Position numbers and translations under genes: made by a program
In this document: one piece after another, positions 35,101 through 43,490 of the stretch
Position numbering within the stretch: the stretch's first letter is position 1
How the letters are laid out: each line of letters starts with the position of its first letter
Notes under the pieces: generated by a model
What the model was told of the DNA's origin: nothing
Databases searched by the model: none
Seen by the model: the letters and a program-made list of their open reading frames with translations, nothing else
Assembly: GCA_037721555.1 (NCBI GenBank)
Contig: JBBJOI010000001.1
Coordinates: forward strand, 1-64,000
Direction of reading: 5' to 3'
Length of the DNA: 64,000 nt
DNA from: Gaiellasilicea sp037721555
GTDB taxonomy: Bacteria; Actinomycetota; Thermoleophilia; Gaiellales; Gaiellaceae

Positions 35101-36014
35101 CGTGACACCCGCGCGATCCGTTCGGCCCGCTCGAGCACGAGCTCCATCACCGCGCCGATGCCGCCGTCACGCGACTCGTTCTCGATCACGGGCACGTCAC
35201 ACCTCCTCGCGCGTTCGACGATGTAGTCCTGAATCATCCTGATCTCCGGGAGCGCCGCCATGTAACGGTCGACGGGCCGCCCCCCGTCGGAGCTCAGATC
35301 GCGGCTCCAGAAATGCGTGCGGTGGATCTCCTCGTCGTGGATCGCGAGCACGCACTGGACGACGAGCGCGCGATCCAGGTTCGTCTCGAACATGCCCGGG
35401 ACGAGGTGCACTCCCTCGAGCACCATCGACCACCCCTCGTCGAGCGCCCGCTGCAGCGCCGCCTCCACTCCGACCAGCACGTTCCGGGTCTGATCGAGGA
35501 AGCCGAGCAGCGCGACGTCGCCCGATTCCTCCTCCTCAGCCTTGCTCAGGCCGAGAGCCGCCTCGAAGCTGGAGTAGTGGATCGACGGCATGAACTCCTT
35601 GGCGAAGAACGCGCGCATCGTCTGCCGGACGAAGTCGGTCGAGGTGACGCGCGTGATCCCGAGCCGGTACGCCACCTCGGTGGCCACGGTCGACTTGCCG
35701 GTGCCGGTGCCGCCGCCGACGAGCAGGATCACGGGGAGGTCGAGCTCCTGGAGGTCGCGGTAGCGCTGCAGGCGCCGGACGGCACGCGACCCCGCACCCT
35801 CGCCGAGCAGATCGATCGCGAGCTCGCGCATGCGATCGAGGTCGACGGCCGTCGCGCGCCGCGCGGCGAGGTCGAACTCGATCCGCCGCGCGAGCTCGTA
35901 CGCCTGATCCTCCTGCACGCCGACGGCGGCCAGCACACGCGCCATCAGCCCCTTGGAGTACGGGACGCTCGCTCCGCCCAGGAAGTCGAGCTGCCCGTGT
36001 CGTCGCTCGGTCAC
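35097..36014 (-). CDS. 2-phosphoglycerate kinase (archaeal-type)
   Basis: 305 aa, about the length of the methanogen enzyme. Expected reaction: 2-phosphoglycerate + ATP to 2,3-diphosphoglycerate. The N-terminus (about 15-60, VPYSKGLMARVLAAVGVQED) is an ATP-cone-like module; the kinase core has P-loop LLVGGGTGTGKST (about 105), TSTDFVRQTMRAFF, and VLEGVHLVPGMF. GTG 36014 overlaps the synthetase stop (GTGA), and the end overlaps glpX. Its placement next to the synthetase makes the reaction likely, though a related kinase specificity is possible. Enzymes of this kind are known mainly from hyperthermophilic methanogens. Confidence 0.85.
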   Translation of the reverse strand: MTERRHGQLDFLGGASVPYSKGLMARVLAAVGVQEDQAYELARRIEFDLAARRATAVDLDRMRELAIDLLGEGAGSRAVRRLQRYRDLQELDLPVILLVGGGTGTGKSTVATEVAYRLGITRVTSTDFVRQTMRAFFAKEFMPSIHYSSFEAALGLSKAEEEESGDVALLGFLDQTRNVLVGVEAALQRALDEGWSMVLEGVHLVPGMFETNLDRALVVQCVLAIHDEEIHRTHFWSRDLSSDGGRPVDRYMAALPEIRMIQDYIVERARRCDVPVIENESRDGGIGAVMELVLERAERIARVSR

Positions 36015-37276
36015 CCGCACGCCTCTTCGGCCAGCCGGACGAGCTCTTCGTCGAGATCGGGCTCGCCCGGCGCCGACGTGACATCGCTTCCCGCCAGGAC
36101 GACGTCGACTCCGCGCTCGCGGGCCGCCGCGGCCACGACATCGATTGCCGCCGCCTTCAGCTCGACGAGAAAGACGTCGGCATCGACCGACTTCAGTTCC
36201 TCGGCAAGCGCGGCCCGGTCGGCGAGGCTGCCGGAGACATGCACCACCTCTGCCCCGTGCTGCTCTCCGAGATGCTCGGCGAATCCTTCGTGTGCGCTCG
36301 CCGGCGCGGTCGAGAAGAAAGCGACGCGGCGGCCCTCGATCGGCTCGACCGGGCGAGGACGCAGAACAACGGCAACGACCCGCGGCACGAGCTCGCGGGC
36401 ACGGTCTCGAAGCTCCTCCCACCCGCTCCCCTCCTCCGCCATCGTTAACACGGCAAGGTCGGAGATCAGGTGGCGGTATTCGTTCAGGTAGCCCGTGACG
36501 ACGGCAGGATCCTGCTGTGCGTTGACGACAAGGATCCGTCGGCCGGTCTCGACGGGTGGCAGCGCGGCCCCGCTACCGTCGAAGAGCACGAGCTCCGGCT
36601 CAAGGTCGACCGCCTTGCGAGCTCCCTCGGCGACGTTCGACGCGAAAACCGCGCCGGCAAGCCCGCCGCCGCAACGGCGGCAGCCGACGGTTGGAACGCC
36701 GGCAAGGGCAGCCGTCTCGAGATAGTCGGAGGCCGCGTGACGTCCTGACTCGGAGAGCTCCAGCAGCGCGTCCACCGTCGGCGCGATCTCCGCCACCTCC
36801 GGCTCGGGCGGCCCGCCGCGGCCCATCGAGACGACGACGACCTTGCGGTTGCGCGCGAGGAGCGCGGCCGCGTGCGCCGTGATCGCGGTCTTGCCGACGC
36901 GCTTGCCGGTCCCGACGATCCCGATCGAGGGGAGCGGAAACGGCTCGAACACCGGCGGGTCGAAGCGGAAGTCGGCGCCGATGTACGGCAGGCCGTGCAC
37001 GAGCACCGCGCTGGCGACGCGGAGGCGCTCCACTGGACCGAGCACGGGCTCGTCGGAAAGATCGACCACGACCTCCGGTCGGTGCTCCTCGAGGGCGCCC
37101 TCCAGCGTCTTGGCGAGGGGCACCCCGTAGTCGGACTCGTCCCGGAGCTTCTCCTTCCCGCCGAGCAGGTGCGCGGCGACGAACTCGTACGGGAGCTCCT
37201 CCAGCGCAGCGCGAACCACCGGCGCGTAGTGCTCCCCATCGATCAGCGCGAGCGCCCTCACGCCAGTCGCCGTCAC
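36011..37276 (-). CDS. Cyclic 2,3-diphosphoglycerate synthetase
   Basis: 421 aa. In methanogens this enzyme uses ATP to cyclise 2,3-diphosphoglycerate into cyclic 2,3-diphosphoglycerate, a compatible solute and phosphate store. The N-terminal LALIDGEHYAPVVRAALEEL, the P-loop-like GIVGTGKRVGKTAITAHAAAL (about 130) and VVVVSMGRGGPPEPE match that family. GTG 37276 starts 4 nt before the end of the phosphoesterase gene (GTGA). The kinase that makes the substrate follows directly. To my knowledge cyclic diphosphoglycerate is not established as an actinobacterial metabolite, so activity is inferred from family and context. Confidence 0.85.
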   Translation of the reverse strand: MTATGVRALALIDGEHYAPVVRAALEELPYEFVAAHLLGGKEKLRDESDYGVPLAKTLEGALEEHRPEVVVDLSDEPVLGPVERLRVASAVLVHGLPYIGADFRFDPPVFEPFPLPSIGIVGTGKRVGKTAITAHAAALLARNRKVVVVSMGRGGPPEPEVAEIAPTVDALLELSESGRHAASDYLETAALAGVPTVGCRRCGGGLAGAVFASNVAEGARKAVDLEPELVLFDGSGAALPPVETGRRILVVNAQQDPAVVTGYLNEYRHLISDLAVLTMAEEGSGWEELRDRARELVPRVVAVVLRPRPVEPIEGRRVAFFSTAPASAHEGFAEHLGEQHGAEVVHVSGSLADRAALAEELKSVDADVFLVELKAAAIDVVAAAARERGVDVVLAGSDVTSAPGEPDLDEELVRLAEEACG

Positions 37277-38079
37277 GAGCGCGTCCTCACCTCGTCCTCG
37301 ATCCGGCCCGTGTACTTCTCGTAGGCAAACGTGTCGAGCGAGAACTGGATGATTCGCTCCTGGCCGTGAAAGGGGTGCTTCCGCCAGACGTCGACGTGGG
37401 TTCCCGAGACTTCGACGAGGTTGTAGCAAGGCCGAGTGTTACCCCGAAGGCGCAGCGACGAGACGGTTCCCGTGTTGACGACGAAGAGGTTCTCGAGCCG
37501 CCAGGCGTACGGCACGTGCTTGTGGCCGGAGAGCACGAGCTGCACACCGGCACGCTGGAGCGTCTCGATCGTGTCTCCGGCGTCGTAGATGACGTTGCGC
37601 TCGCGGCCGGTACCCGGGACGGGCAGCAGGTGGTGATGGCAGACGAAGACACGCATGAGCGCCTCCTCCCGGAACTGCTCCTCGATCCAGCGGTAGCGGC
37701 CTCGTCCGATCTGGCCGTGATCGAGGTCCGGCTCGGTCGAATCGACCGCAACAACTGTTACCGGTCCAACCCTCGTCACCGAATTGCGCTCGCCGAAGAG
37801 CTCCTCGAAGTGGACGTAGCCGACGTTGCGCGAGTCATGGTTGCCGGGGATCACGACCAGCGACTCGCACTCGATCCGGTCGAGATAGCGCTTGGCCTCC
37901 TGGTATTCGTGCTTGAAGCCGAACGTCGTGAGGTCGCCGGAGCAGACGACGATGTCCGGCTGCACGTCGTTGATCTCCGCGATCGCGCGGTCGAGCAGGC
38001 CGGGGACGAAGTACTGCCCGCCGCAATGGAGGTCGGAGAGGTGGGCAATCGTGAACGTTGCGTCTCTGCGATCCGCCAT
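37273..38079 (-). CDS. Calcineurin-like metallophosphoesterase
   Basis: 268 aa. All five metal-site blocks are present: LSDLHCGG, CSGDLTTFGF, IPGNHDSRN, VCHHHLLPV and SGHKHVPYAW. It fits class III phosphodiesterases such as those acting on cyclic nucleotides or phosphodiesters. As first gene of the diphosphoglycerate operon it is a candidate for hydrolysing cyclic 2,3-diphosphoglycerate or related phosphoesters, which would balance the synthetase; this is inference. ATG 38079 follows the intergenic region shared with the divergent secreted protein (189 bp, no motif assigned). Confidence 0.88.
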   Translation of the reverse strand: MADRRDATFTIAHLSDLHCGGQYFVPGLLDRAIAEINDVQPDIVVCSGDLTTFGFKHEYQEAKRYLDRIECESLVVIPGNHDSRNVGYVHFEELFGERNSVTRVGPVTVVAVDSTEPDLDHGQIGRGRYRWIEEQFREEALMRVFVCHHHLLPVPGTGRERNVIYDAGDTIETLQRAGVQLVLSGHKHVPYAWRLENLFVVNTGTVSSLRLRGNTRPCYNLVEVSGTHVDVWRKHPFHGQERIIQFSLDTFAYEKYTGRIEDEVRTRS

Positions 38080-38268
38080 GGCGCAAGCATAGGCAGGTTC
38101 TGCGCGGATCCGGCCCCGAGTCGGATCCGCCGGCGGTCGGACCGCAGCCGAGCACGGAGGCGGAGATTCGTCCTAGAACGAGGGATTCGGAACTCGCGAG
38201 CTTTGGCCGAAGGACTACGGCGGCGTTGCTTGTCCCCTCCGCGCCTACACATCCCTCCAGGAGGTCCA

Positions 38269-39327
38269 ATGCCTCACGGCATCACCACTCCGCGCTTCTC
38301 CTTCCTCCGGCTGCTCATTGCGGTAGCAGCCGCGACCCTGTCGCTGACGCTCGTCCAGAACGGCAGGGCCGCCGACTCGGCGCCGGTCATCAGTCTCGGT
38401 CCGGTTTCCGTGCTGAACGGCACCGTCACCGTCTCGGGCAACGTCGGCGGCGACTCCGTGGCCGACGTGGTCCTCACCGTCAACGGCTCCCCGGTCGGCG
38501 TCAATGCGAACGGGCAGTTCACCGGGTCGGTGAATCTGGGCGGTCAGTCTGCGCTCAACCTGACGCTGAAGAACCCGACCAACGGCGAGACGGCCCGAAT
38601 CTCGATCCCGATCAACACCAAGACGGTCGGGCCCGACGGACTGATCCGCTCCGACGTGCTCAAGCCGCTCACCGACGCCGGGATCAACATCATCCGGCCG
38701 CTGGAGGGCTTCAAGATCTTCGACGGCCAGCCGCTCAAGCTCGAGGGCTCGGTCCTCGAGAAGGACAAGCTCGCGAGCCTGACCGTGAACGGCAAGGACG
38801 TGCTCGCGACGCTCCGTCCCGACGGCTCGTTCGACGCTCCCGTCTCCGGCACGAGCCGCGAGGTCAACGTCACGGCCACCGATCGTCAGGGCGTCTCGCA
38901 GACGAGCAGCTTCACCACCGTGCAGGCCTCGTCGGTCATCGCGACGTCCGCCGGCCGTTCGGTCGCAGCCAAGGGAGCGAGCGGCGTGCGCATCACCTCC
39001 GTGCGCTACCTGACGAAGAACCTCGTGCGCACGGGCAAGGTAACGATGATCGTCACGGTCAAGGATCGCCGCGGCCTGCTCGTTCGTGGTGCGAAAGTGC
39101 GGATCCGCGGCGTCGCCAGGACCGTCTTCCTGACCCTGAAGGGCGCACAGACCAAGACGACCAGCAAGATCGGTCGAGCTACCTTCACGATCAAGCTCAA
39201 CAAGCGTGTGCTCACCAGCCGCTTGAAAACCAAGCGGTTCGTCGTCGCGTCGATCGCCTCGACTCCGAACGCATCAACCTCCCTCGTGACCTCGTTCCGG
39301 CTCCCCGCCAGGCGCAGCGGACGCTGA
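38269..39327 (+). CDS. Secreted Ig-like repeat protein
   Basis: 352 aa. Signal peptide near residues 8-34 (FLRLLIAVAAATLSLTLVQ), then several beta-rich Ig-like modules such as SVLNGTVTVSGNVGGDS and KLEGSVLEKDKLASLTVNG. The last 120 residues are strongly basic (VTVKDRRGLLVRGAKVRIRG) and resemble bacterial Ig-like cell-surface modules. The start ATG is 4 nt after AGGAGG (38259-38264), one of the best ribosome-binding sites in the window. Function is unknown; cell-wall attachment or adhesion is plausible. A strong hairpin follows. Confidence 0.8.
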   Translation: MPHGITTPRFSFLRLLIAVAAATLSLTLVQNGRAADSAPVISLGPVSVLNGTVTVSGNVGGDSVADVVLTVNGSPVGVNANGQFTGSVNLGGQSALNLTLKNPTNGETARISIPINTKTVGPDGLIRSDVLKPLTDAGINIIRPLEGFKIFDGQPLKLEGSVLEKDKLASLTVNGKDVLATLRPDGSFDAPVSGTSREVNVTATDRQGVSQTSSFTTVQASSVIATSAGRSVAAKGASGVRITSVRYLTKNLVRTGKVTMIVTVKDRRGLLVRGAKVRIRGVARTVFLTLKGAQTKTTSKIGRATFTIKLNKRVLTSRLKTKRFVVASIASTPNASTSLVTSFRLPARRSGR

Positions 39328-39341
39328 ACGAAGGACTGGTA

Positions 39342-39371
39342 CGCCCTGCCGCTCCCCGGAGCGGCAGGGCG
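39342..39371 (+). terminator. Strong terminator-like hairpin
   Basis: CGCCCTGCCGCTCC at 39342-39355 is the exact reverse complement of 39358-39371, 14 bp with almost no loop (more likely 12 bp with a 6-nt loop). It starts 15 nt after the secreted protein's stop. No T-run follows, as is common in actinobacterial terminators. Confidence 0.6.
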
Positions 39372-39413
39372 TCGTGCACCTGCAGGCCACTAAGCACGAA
39401 GGAGCGAGCCCGA

Positions 39414-41246
39414 ATGTCCAGCGGTATGAGAAGCACATCTGCGGCGGATCGTTGGTGCTCACGCGCAGGGAAGTGCCTGCTGCCTTCCCTCCTCGCCGCA
39501 GTTGCGGCTGCCGTGACGATCGCGTCGTTCGACGAGCCCGGGCGGGCAGCGATCGGGGAGGCAGCGACAGCTCCCTCCCCTCCTGCTCAGCCCTCGCTAC
39601 CCACCGTCTTCGACGCTCCGGACGAGGCCTCAGCCGGAGCGAGTCGAGCGGCCGGGTCGACGCTTGCCGGCGCAGACAGACTCATGCCGGAACCTGAGTT
39701 CGTCCAGGGGCGTCTCCTCGTCAAGTTCGTCGACGGAACTCAGCCGTGGTTGGAGCGGAAGGTGCTTGCGGACGCAGAGACGCAGTTGGAGCTGACCGTG
39801 AGGCCCCTTGACGTCTACGTCGTCGATGTTCGGCGTGGCCGAACGCTGGACGCCATCGAGGAGCTCGCAGAAGCACCCGCGGTGGAGTACGTGGAGCGCG
39901 ACGCAGCCGTGCAGAGCTTCACCACCACCCCGAACGACACGCTGTGGGAGCAGCAGTGGGGCCCTATGCTCGTCCGTGCACCCACCGCCTGGGATGCGAC
40001 CATGGGCTCGCCAGGAATCATCGTGGCCGTCCTCGACACCGGCATCGACAGTACGCATCCCGATCTGCAGGATGCCGTCGTACCCGGCTACGACTTCGTC
40101 GAAGGCGACGCGTTCCCCACGGATGACAACGGACACGGGACGGCGACCGCTGGAGTGATCGGAGCGCGAACGAATAACAGCAGGGGTCAGGCGGGCCTGT
40201 GCTGGCGCTGCTCTCTGATGCCGATCAAGGTGCTGAACGCGAACCGCAGCGGGACGACGTCAGCGGTTGCAGCGGGTCTCGTCTGGGCGGTCGACCACGG
40301 CGCGCGGGTGATCAGCATGAGCCTCGGGGGCTCGGAGCCAACCCGGACGCTCGCCGAAGCTGTCGACTACGCGGTGCGCAAGGGCGCCGTCCTTGTTGCA
40401 GCTGCCGGGAACGAAAGCAGTCAGAACCTTTCCTACCCCGCTGCGTACGTCGGCGTGATCGGCGTCGCCGGCTCGGATCAGAAGGACGTTCTCTACAGCT
40501 GGTCGAACTACGGTTCGTGGGTGCCCGTCGCAGCACCGGGCTGCAACATCGCCCCCTTCTTGCGTGGCGAGTACGTCAACTTTTGCGGCACATCGGCGGC
40601 CGCCCCCGTGGTCGCCGGAATCGCCGGTCTCGCTCTCTCGGGGCGGCCGCTAGCCACCCGAACTGAGGTGGAGAACGCGCTCTTTCGCTCGGCGAATCCG
40701 ATTGGAACCTCCGTCCGGTACGGCAGGGTGAACGCCGAGCTGGCCCTCGCTGCCCTAGGGGTAAAGCCGACGAGTCCGGCACCCGCCCTCTCTCCTCCCG
40801 TTCCCGTTCCCGTTCCCGTTCCCGTTCCCGCTCCTGCTCTCGCTCCTCCGGTGCCCGCACCAGTGGCGCCCACCGCGATCCCTGATCGGCATGCGCCTCA
40901 ACCCGAGAGGCCGCTGCCGGATCCGCCCCCGGCGGCGAGCGGACAGACTCCGGCAAGGACTCCCTCGCCGCAGGTCACGACTATCCGCGGCACGCTGGGA
41001 GGATCGCCGCTCCGGTTCGTGGTCGGGCCTCTCCGCCACGGACGTTTGATCGCAACGCTGACGGCGCCGCGTGCTCGCACCCTGATGTTGACGCTCGTCG
41101 ATGCTCGAGGTGCTCGGGTGGCCCGGATCTCGGGCCGGACCCCGCTACGGCTCTCCCACCCGGCGCTCCCCGAACGGTACCGCGTCTTCATCTCCGGCTC
41201 GGTTCGTGCTCCTTTTACGCTGCGCCTGAGGACTGGACGGAGCTAG
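39414..41246 (+). CDS. Secreted S8-family (subtilisin-like) serine protease
   Basis: 610 aa. Signal peptide (about 18-40), a propeptide/inhibitor-like region (about 85-160, FVQGRLLVKFVDGTQPWLER), and the peptidase domain (about 170-420) with Asp in VLDTGIDSTHPDL, His in DNGHGTATAG and Ser in CGTSAAAPVVAG. Then follow a Pro/Val-rich linker (about 445-500) and a C-terminal beta domain (about 525-610, ending LRLRTGRS). ATG 39414 follows AAGGAG by about 10 nt. It probably degrades extracellular or wall proteins. The linker is encoded by a hexanucleotide repeat. Confidence 0.92.
   Translation: MSSGMRSTSAADRWCSRAGKCLLPSLLAAVAAAVTIASFDEPGRAAIGEAATAPSPPAQPSLPTVFDAPDEASAGASRAAGSTLAGADRLMPEPEFVQGRLLVKFVDGTQPWLERKVLADAETQLELTVRPLDVYVVDVRRGRTLDAIEELAEAPAVEYVERDAAVQSFTTTPNDTLWEQQWGPMLVRAPTAWDATMGSPGIIVAVLDTGIDSTHPDLQDAVVPGYDFVEGDAFPTDDNGHGTATAGVIGARTNNSRGQAGLCWRCSLMPIKVLNANRSGTTSAVAAGLVWAVDHGARVISMSLGGSEPTRTLAEAVDYAVRKGAVLVAAAGNESSQNLSYPAAYVGVIGVAGSDQKDVLYSWSNYGSWVPVAAPGCNIAPFLRGEYVNFCGTSAAAPVVAGIAGLALSGRPLATRTEVENALFRSANPIGTSVRYGRVNAELALAALGVKPTSPAPALSPPVPVPVPVPVPAPALAPPVPAPVAPTAIPDRHAPQPERPLPDPPPAASGQTPARTPSPQVTTIRGTLGGSPLRFVVGPLRHGRLIATLTAPRARTLMLTLVDARGARVARISGRTPLRLSHPALPERYRVFISGSVRAPFTLRLRTGRS
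40797..40830 (+). repeat. Hexanucleotide tandem repeat in the protease linker
   Basis: CCCG followed by five copies of TTCCCG (40801-40830) encodes the alternating Val-Pro linker between the catalytic domain and the C-terminal beta domain of the S8 protease. Because the unit is 6 bp, gain or loss of copies changes linker length without shifting the frame. Confidence 0.9.
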
Positions 41247-41260
41247 CCACGTCCGGGGGG

Positions 41261-41647
41261 GTGGGTACCCTCGGGGTCGTGCCGTGGCAACTGCCTGCGT
41301 TCCAGGCTTACACCGGAGCGGCCCCGCCGAGATTCGCGAACGAGGTCGAGCTGGAGTGCGCGAAGCTGCTCGACTTCTACGGCGTCCCCTGGGCCTACGA
41401 ACCCCGGACGTTCGTACTGGAGCGTGACGCCGACGGTCGTGTGACCTGTGCTTTCGCGCCCGATTTCTACCTTCCGGAGCAGGATCTCTACGTCGAGGTG
41501 ACAGTCATGCGGCAGGCGCTCGTCACGCGCAAGAACCGCAAGCTGCGCGAGGTGCGGCGGCTGTACCCTGAGGTCAACGTCAAGCTCTTCTACCGGCGCG
41601 ACATCGAGCGCCTGGCCCAGCGATTCAGGCTCAAGCTCGCCAGCTAG
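41261..41647 (+). CDS. Hypothetical protein with endonuclease-like (PD-(D/E)xK-type) pattern
   Basis: 128 aa. After PRFANEVELECAKLLDFYGVPWAYEP the sequence VTCAFAPDFYLPEQDLYVEV follows, an Asp and a Glu separated as in PD-(D/E)xK nucleases, though the usual catalytic Lys is replaced by Thr (VEVTV). A helix with RKNRKLREVRRLYP closes it. A nuclease or a nonfunctional derivative is possible; no known family can be named with confidence. GTG 41261 or GTG 41279 may be the start. Its stop overlaps hpt at the base level (TAGAG). Confidence 0.55.
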   Translation: MGTLGVVPWQLPAFQAYTGAAPPRFANEVELECAKLLDFYGVPWAYEPRTFVLERDADGRVTCAFAPDFYLPEQDLYVEVTVMRQALVTRKNRKLREVRRLYPEVNVKLFYRRDIERLAQRFRLKLAS

Positions 41648-42207
41648 AGGCAGCCCCGGTCGGGGAGATCTACCTCTCCCGGGGGGAGATCGCGCGGCGC
41701 GTAGCCGAGCTCGGCGTCGAGATCGCGGCGGCCTATCGGGGCACCAACCCGATGCTCGTCGCGCCGCTGAAGGCAAGCGCCGTCTTTCTCGCCGACCTCT
41801 CGCGCGCGCTCCCGATCCCGCACGAGCTGGACTTCCTCGAACTGGCTGCCTACACCGGGGGTCATGGCACGACAGCGCGTGTCCTCAAAGACCTGGACGC
41901 CTCCGTGACTGGCCGTCACGTACTCATCGTCGAGGATGTGGTCGACACCGGCCTGACTCTCAACTTCCTCTCCCGGACGCTGTCGCCGCGGCAGGTCGCG
42001 AGTCTGGCGGCGGTGACGCTGCTCGACCGCCCGTATCGCCGGCTCGTCGACGATGTGCCGCTCCGTTTCGTCGGCTTCACGGTGCCGGACGAGCTCTTCG
42101 CCGGCTACGGGCTAGGGCTCGACGAACGCTGGCGTGCCCTGCCCGACCTCCACTTCGTCGTGCCCGAGGAGCTCCCGGATCTTCTGACCGCCGACGGCTA
42201 CAAGTAG
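41647..42207 (+). CDS. hpt: Hypoxanthine-guanine phosphoribosyltransferase, no canonical start codon
   Basis: About 186 aa. Converts hypoxanthine or guanine plus PRPP to nucleotides. The PRPP motif is VLIVEDVVDTGLTL and the N-terminal lobe shows EIYLSRGEIARRVAELGVEI. The frame is open from the stop at 41569-41571 but has no ATG, GTG or TTG until ATG 41752, which would remove about 35 conserved residues. The family N-terminus begins near 41647, where CTAGAGGCA overlaps the stop of the previous gene; a GTG in place of GAG would give a normal TAGTG overlap. The real start may be rare (ATT 41623) or lost by mutation or error. The end overlaps the M23 gene by 10 nt. Confidence 0.8.
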   Translation, partial: EAAPVGEIYLSRGEIARRVAELGVEIAAAYRGTNPMLVAPLKASAVFLADLSRALPIPHELDFLELAAYTGGHGTTARVLKDLDASVTGRHVLIVEDVVDTGLTLNFLSRTLSPRQVASLAAVTLLDRPYRRLVDDVPLRFVGFTVPDELFAGYGLGLDERWRALPDLHFVVPEELPDLLTADGYK

Positions 42208-43490
42208 CCGAACGGATCCGTTGCGGCACCGTTCACTCGCACCTCGAAGTGCACGTGCGGTCCCGTCGAGTGTCCGGTGCTCCCGGAGTAAGCGATCAGC
42301 TGCCCCTGACTGACTGACTGGCCGACGAACACCGTGACGTTCGTGTTGTGGCCGTAGGCGGTCGCAATCCCGTTGCCGTGGTCGACGACGACGAGGTTGC
42401 CGTAGCCGCCTGACCAGCCGGCGATGATCACGGTGCCCGCAGCCGCCGAGACGACCGGCGTGCCGCTGGCGACCGCGATATCGATACCTTCGTGCATCCG
42501 ACCCCAGCGCCAGCCGAAGACACTCGTGACCACCCCGTGCACCGGCCAGATGAACCCGGATCCAGATGACACTGGTTCAGGTGACGCTGGCTCAGATGAC
42601 GCTGGCGACGGCATCGCCTGGCTCGTGGCTCGATCCGCGTGCGCAGATCGCTCAGTTTGCGCTGCCTGGGCTGCCTGGGCTGCCTGCGCCGCCCGCGCGG
42701 CCTGCGCCGCCTGGATCCTGGCCGCGAGCGCCGCACTCTCAGCCTCCAGCTCGTCCATGTGCGCCTGCGCGTCGTTACGGTCTGCTTGCACGCCGTTGAG
42801 GGTCGATTGCTTCGCTTGCCGGGCGGTCGCGAGCTCGCGCTGGCTCCACGCTAGCCGGTCACGAGCCGCCCGTTGTTCGGCCGTCCGCGCCTCGACCGCC
42901 CGCGTCGTCTCGACCTGGGCTTCACGCGTCACTTTGGTGTTCTCGCGCAGCCGGTGCATGTGGAGCTTTGCGCGCCTGACCTCCGTCACGATCTTCTCGT
43001 CCTGCCGGCCGATATCGCTCAGGAACTCCAGCTGGTCGAGCATGTCGCCGAAGCTCGCCGCCTCCAGGACGACGCTCAGAGGCTCGGTCGGGTCGGAGGT
43101 ATAGATCTCGACGAGTCGCCTGTTCAGACGCACGGTGGCGGCGGCGTGCTGCTTCTGGAGGAACTCGAGCCTGCTCGTCTGCAGGTGGAAGAGCTCGTTC
43201 AGCCGGTCGAGCCGGCGCTGCTGCAGCACGAGCTCGCTCTCGAGCCGGTCGAGCCGCGCCTGGGCCGAGCCGACCTCACCCTCGAGCGCGGCAATTTTTT
43301 GTGTCACCACCTCGATCTGCGACGAGAGGACCCCTTCACGGTCGCGGGCGCGCTCGATCTTCTGCTCGAGGTTGTCGATGCGGGCATCGAGCACCCGTTT
43401 CCGGAGCCCGGCATCCTGACCGGTGGCTGGTGCGACGACGCAGAGCGTGAGCGTCAGCGCAGCGGCGATGACGAGCCGTGTCATTCCCAA
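42198..43490 (-). CDS. Secreted M23-family metallopeptidase with coiled coil
   Basis: 430 aa, murein hydrolase-activator layout. Signal peptide (about 3-24), long coiled coil (about 28-255, e.g. LESELVLQQRRLDRLNELF), an Ala/Gln-rich stretch (QAAQAAQAAQ, about 245-270), a Ser/Pro linker, and an M23 domain (about 310-430) with metal ligands in HEGIDI and STGPHVHFEV. Such proteins either cut peptidoglycan crosslinks or, if degenerate, activate amidases; here the zinc ligands look intact. ATG 43490 is used; ATG 43484 is alternative. It probably acts in division or growth. Confidence 0.9.
   Translation of the reverse strand: MGMTRLVIAAALTLTLCVVAPATGQDAGLRKRVLDARIDNLEQKIERARDREGVLSSQIEVVTQKIAALEGEVGSAQARLDRLESELVLQQRRLDRLNELFHLQTSRLEFLQKQHAAATVRLNRRLVEIYTSDPTEPLSVVLEAASFGDMLDQLEFLSDIGRQDEKIVTEVRRAKLHMHRLRENTKVTREAQVETTRAVEARTAEQRAARDRLAWSQRELATARQAKQSTLNGVQADRNDAQAHMDELEAESAALAARIQAAQAARAAQAAQAAQAAQTERSAHADRATSQAMPSPASSEPASPEPVSSGSGFIWPVHGVVTSVFGWRWGRMHEGIDIAVASGTPVVSAAAGTVIIAGWSGGYGNLVVVDHGNGIATAYGHNTNVTVFVGQSVSQGQLIAYSGSTGHSTGPHVHFEVRVNGAATDPFGYL

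Noticed and set aside
42660..42720. Repeats rich in CTGCCTGGG/CCTGCGCC in the M23 gene
   Set aside because: They encode the Ala/Gln-rich part of the coiled coil, a common low-complexity feature, not a separate element.
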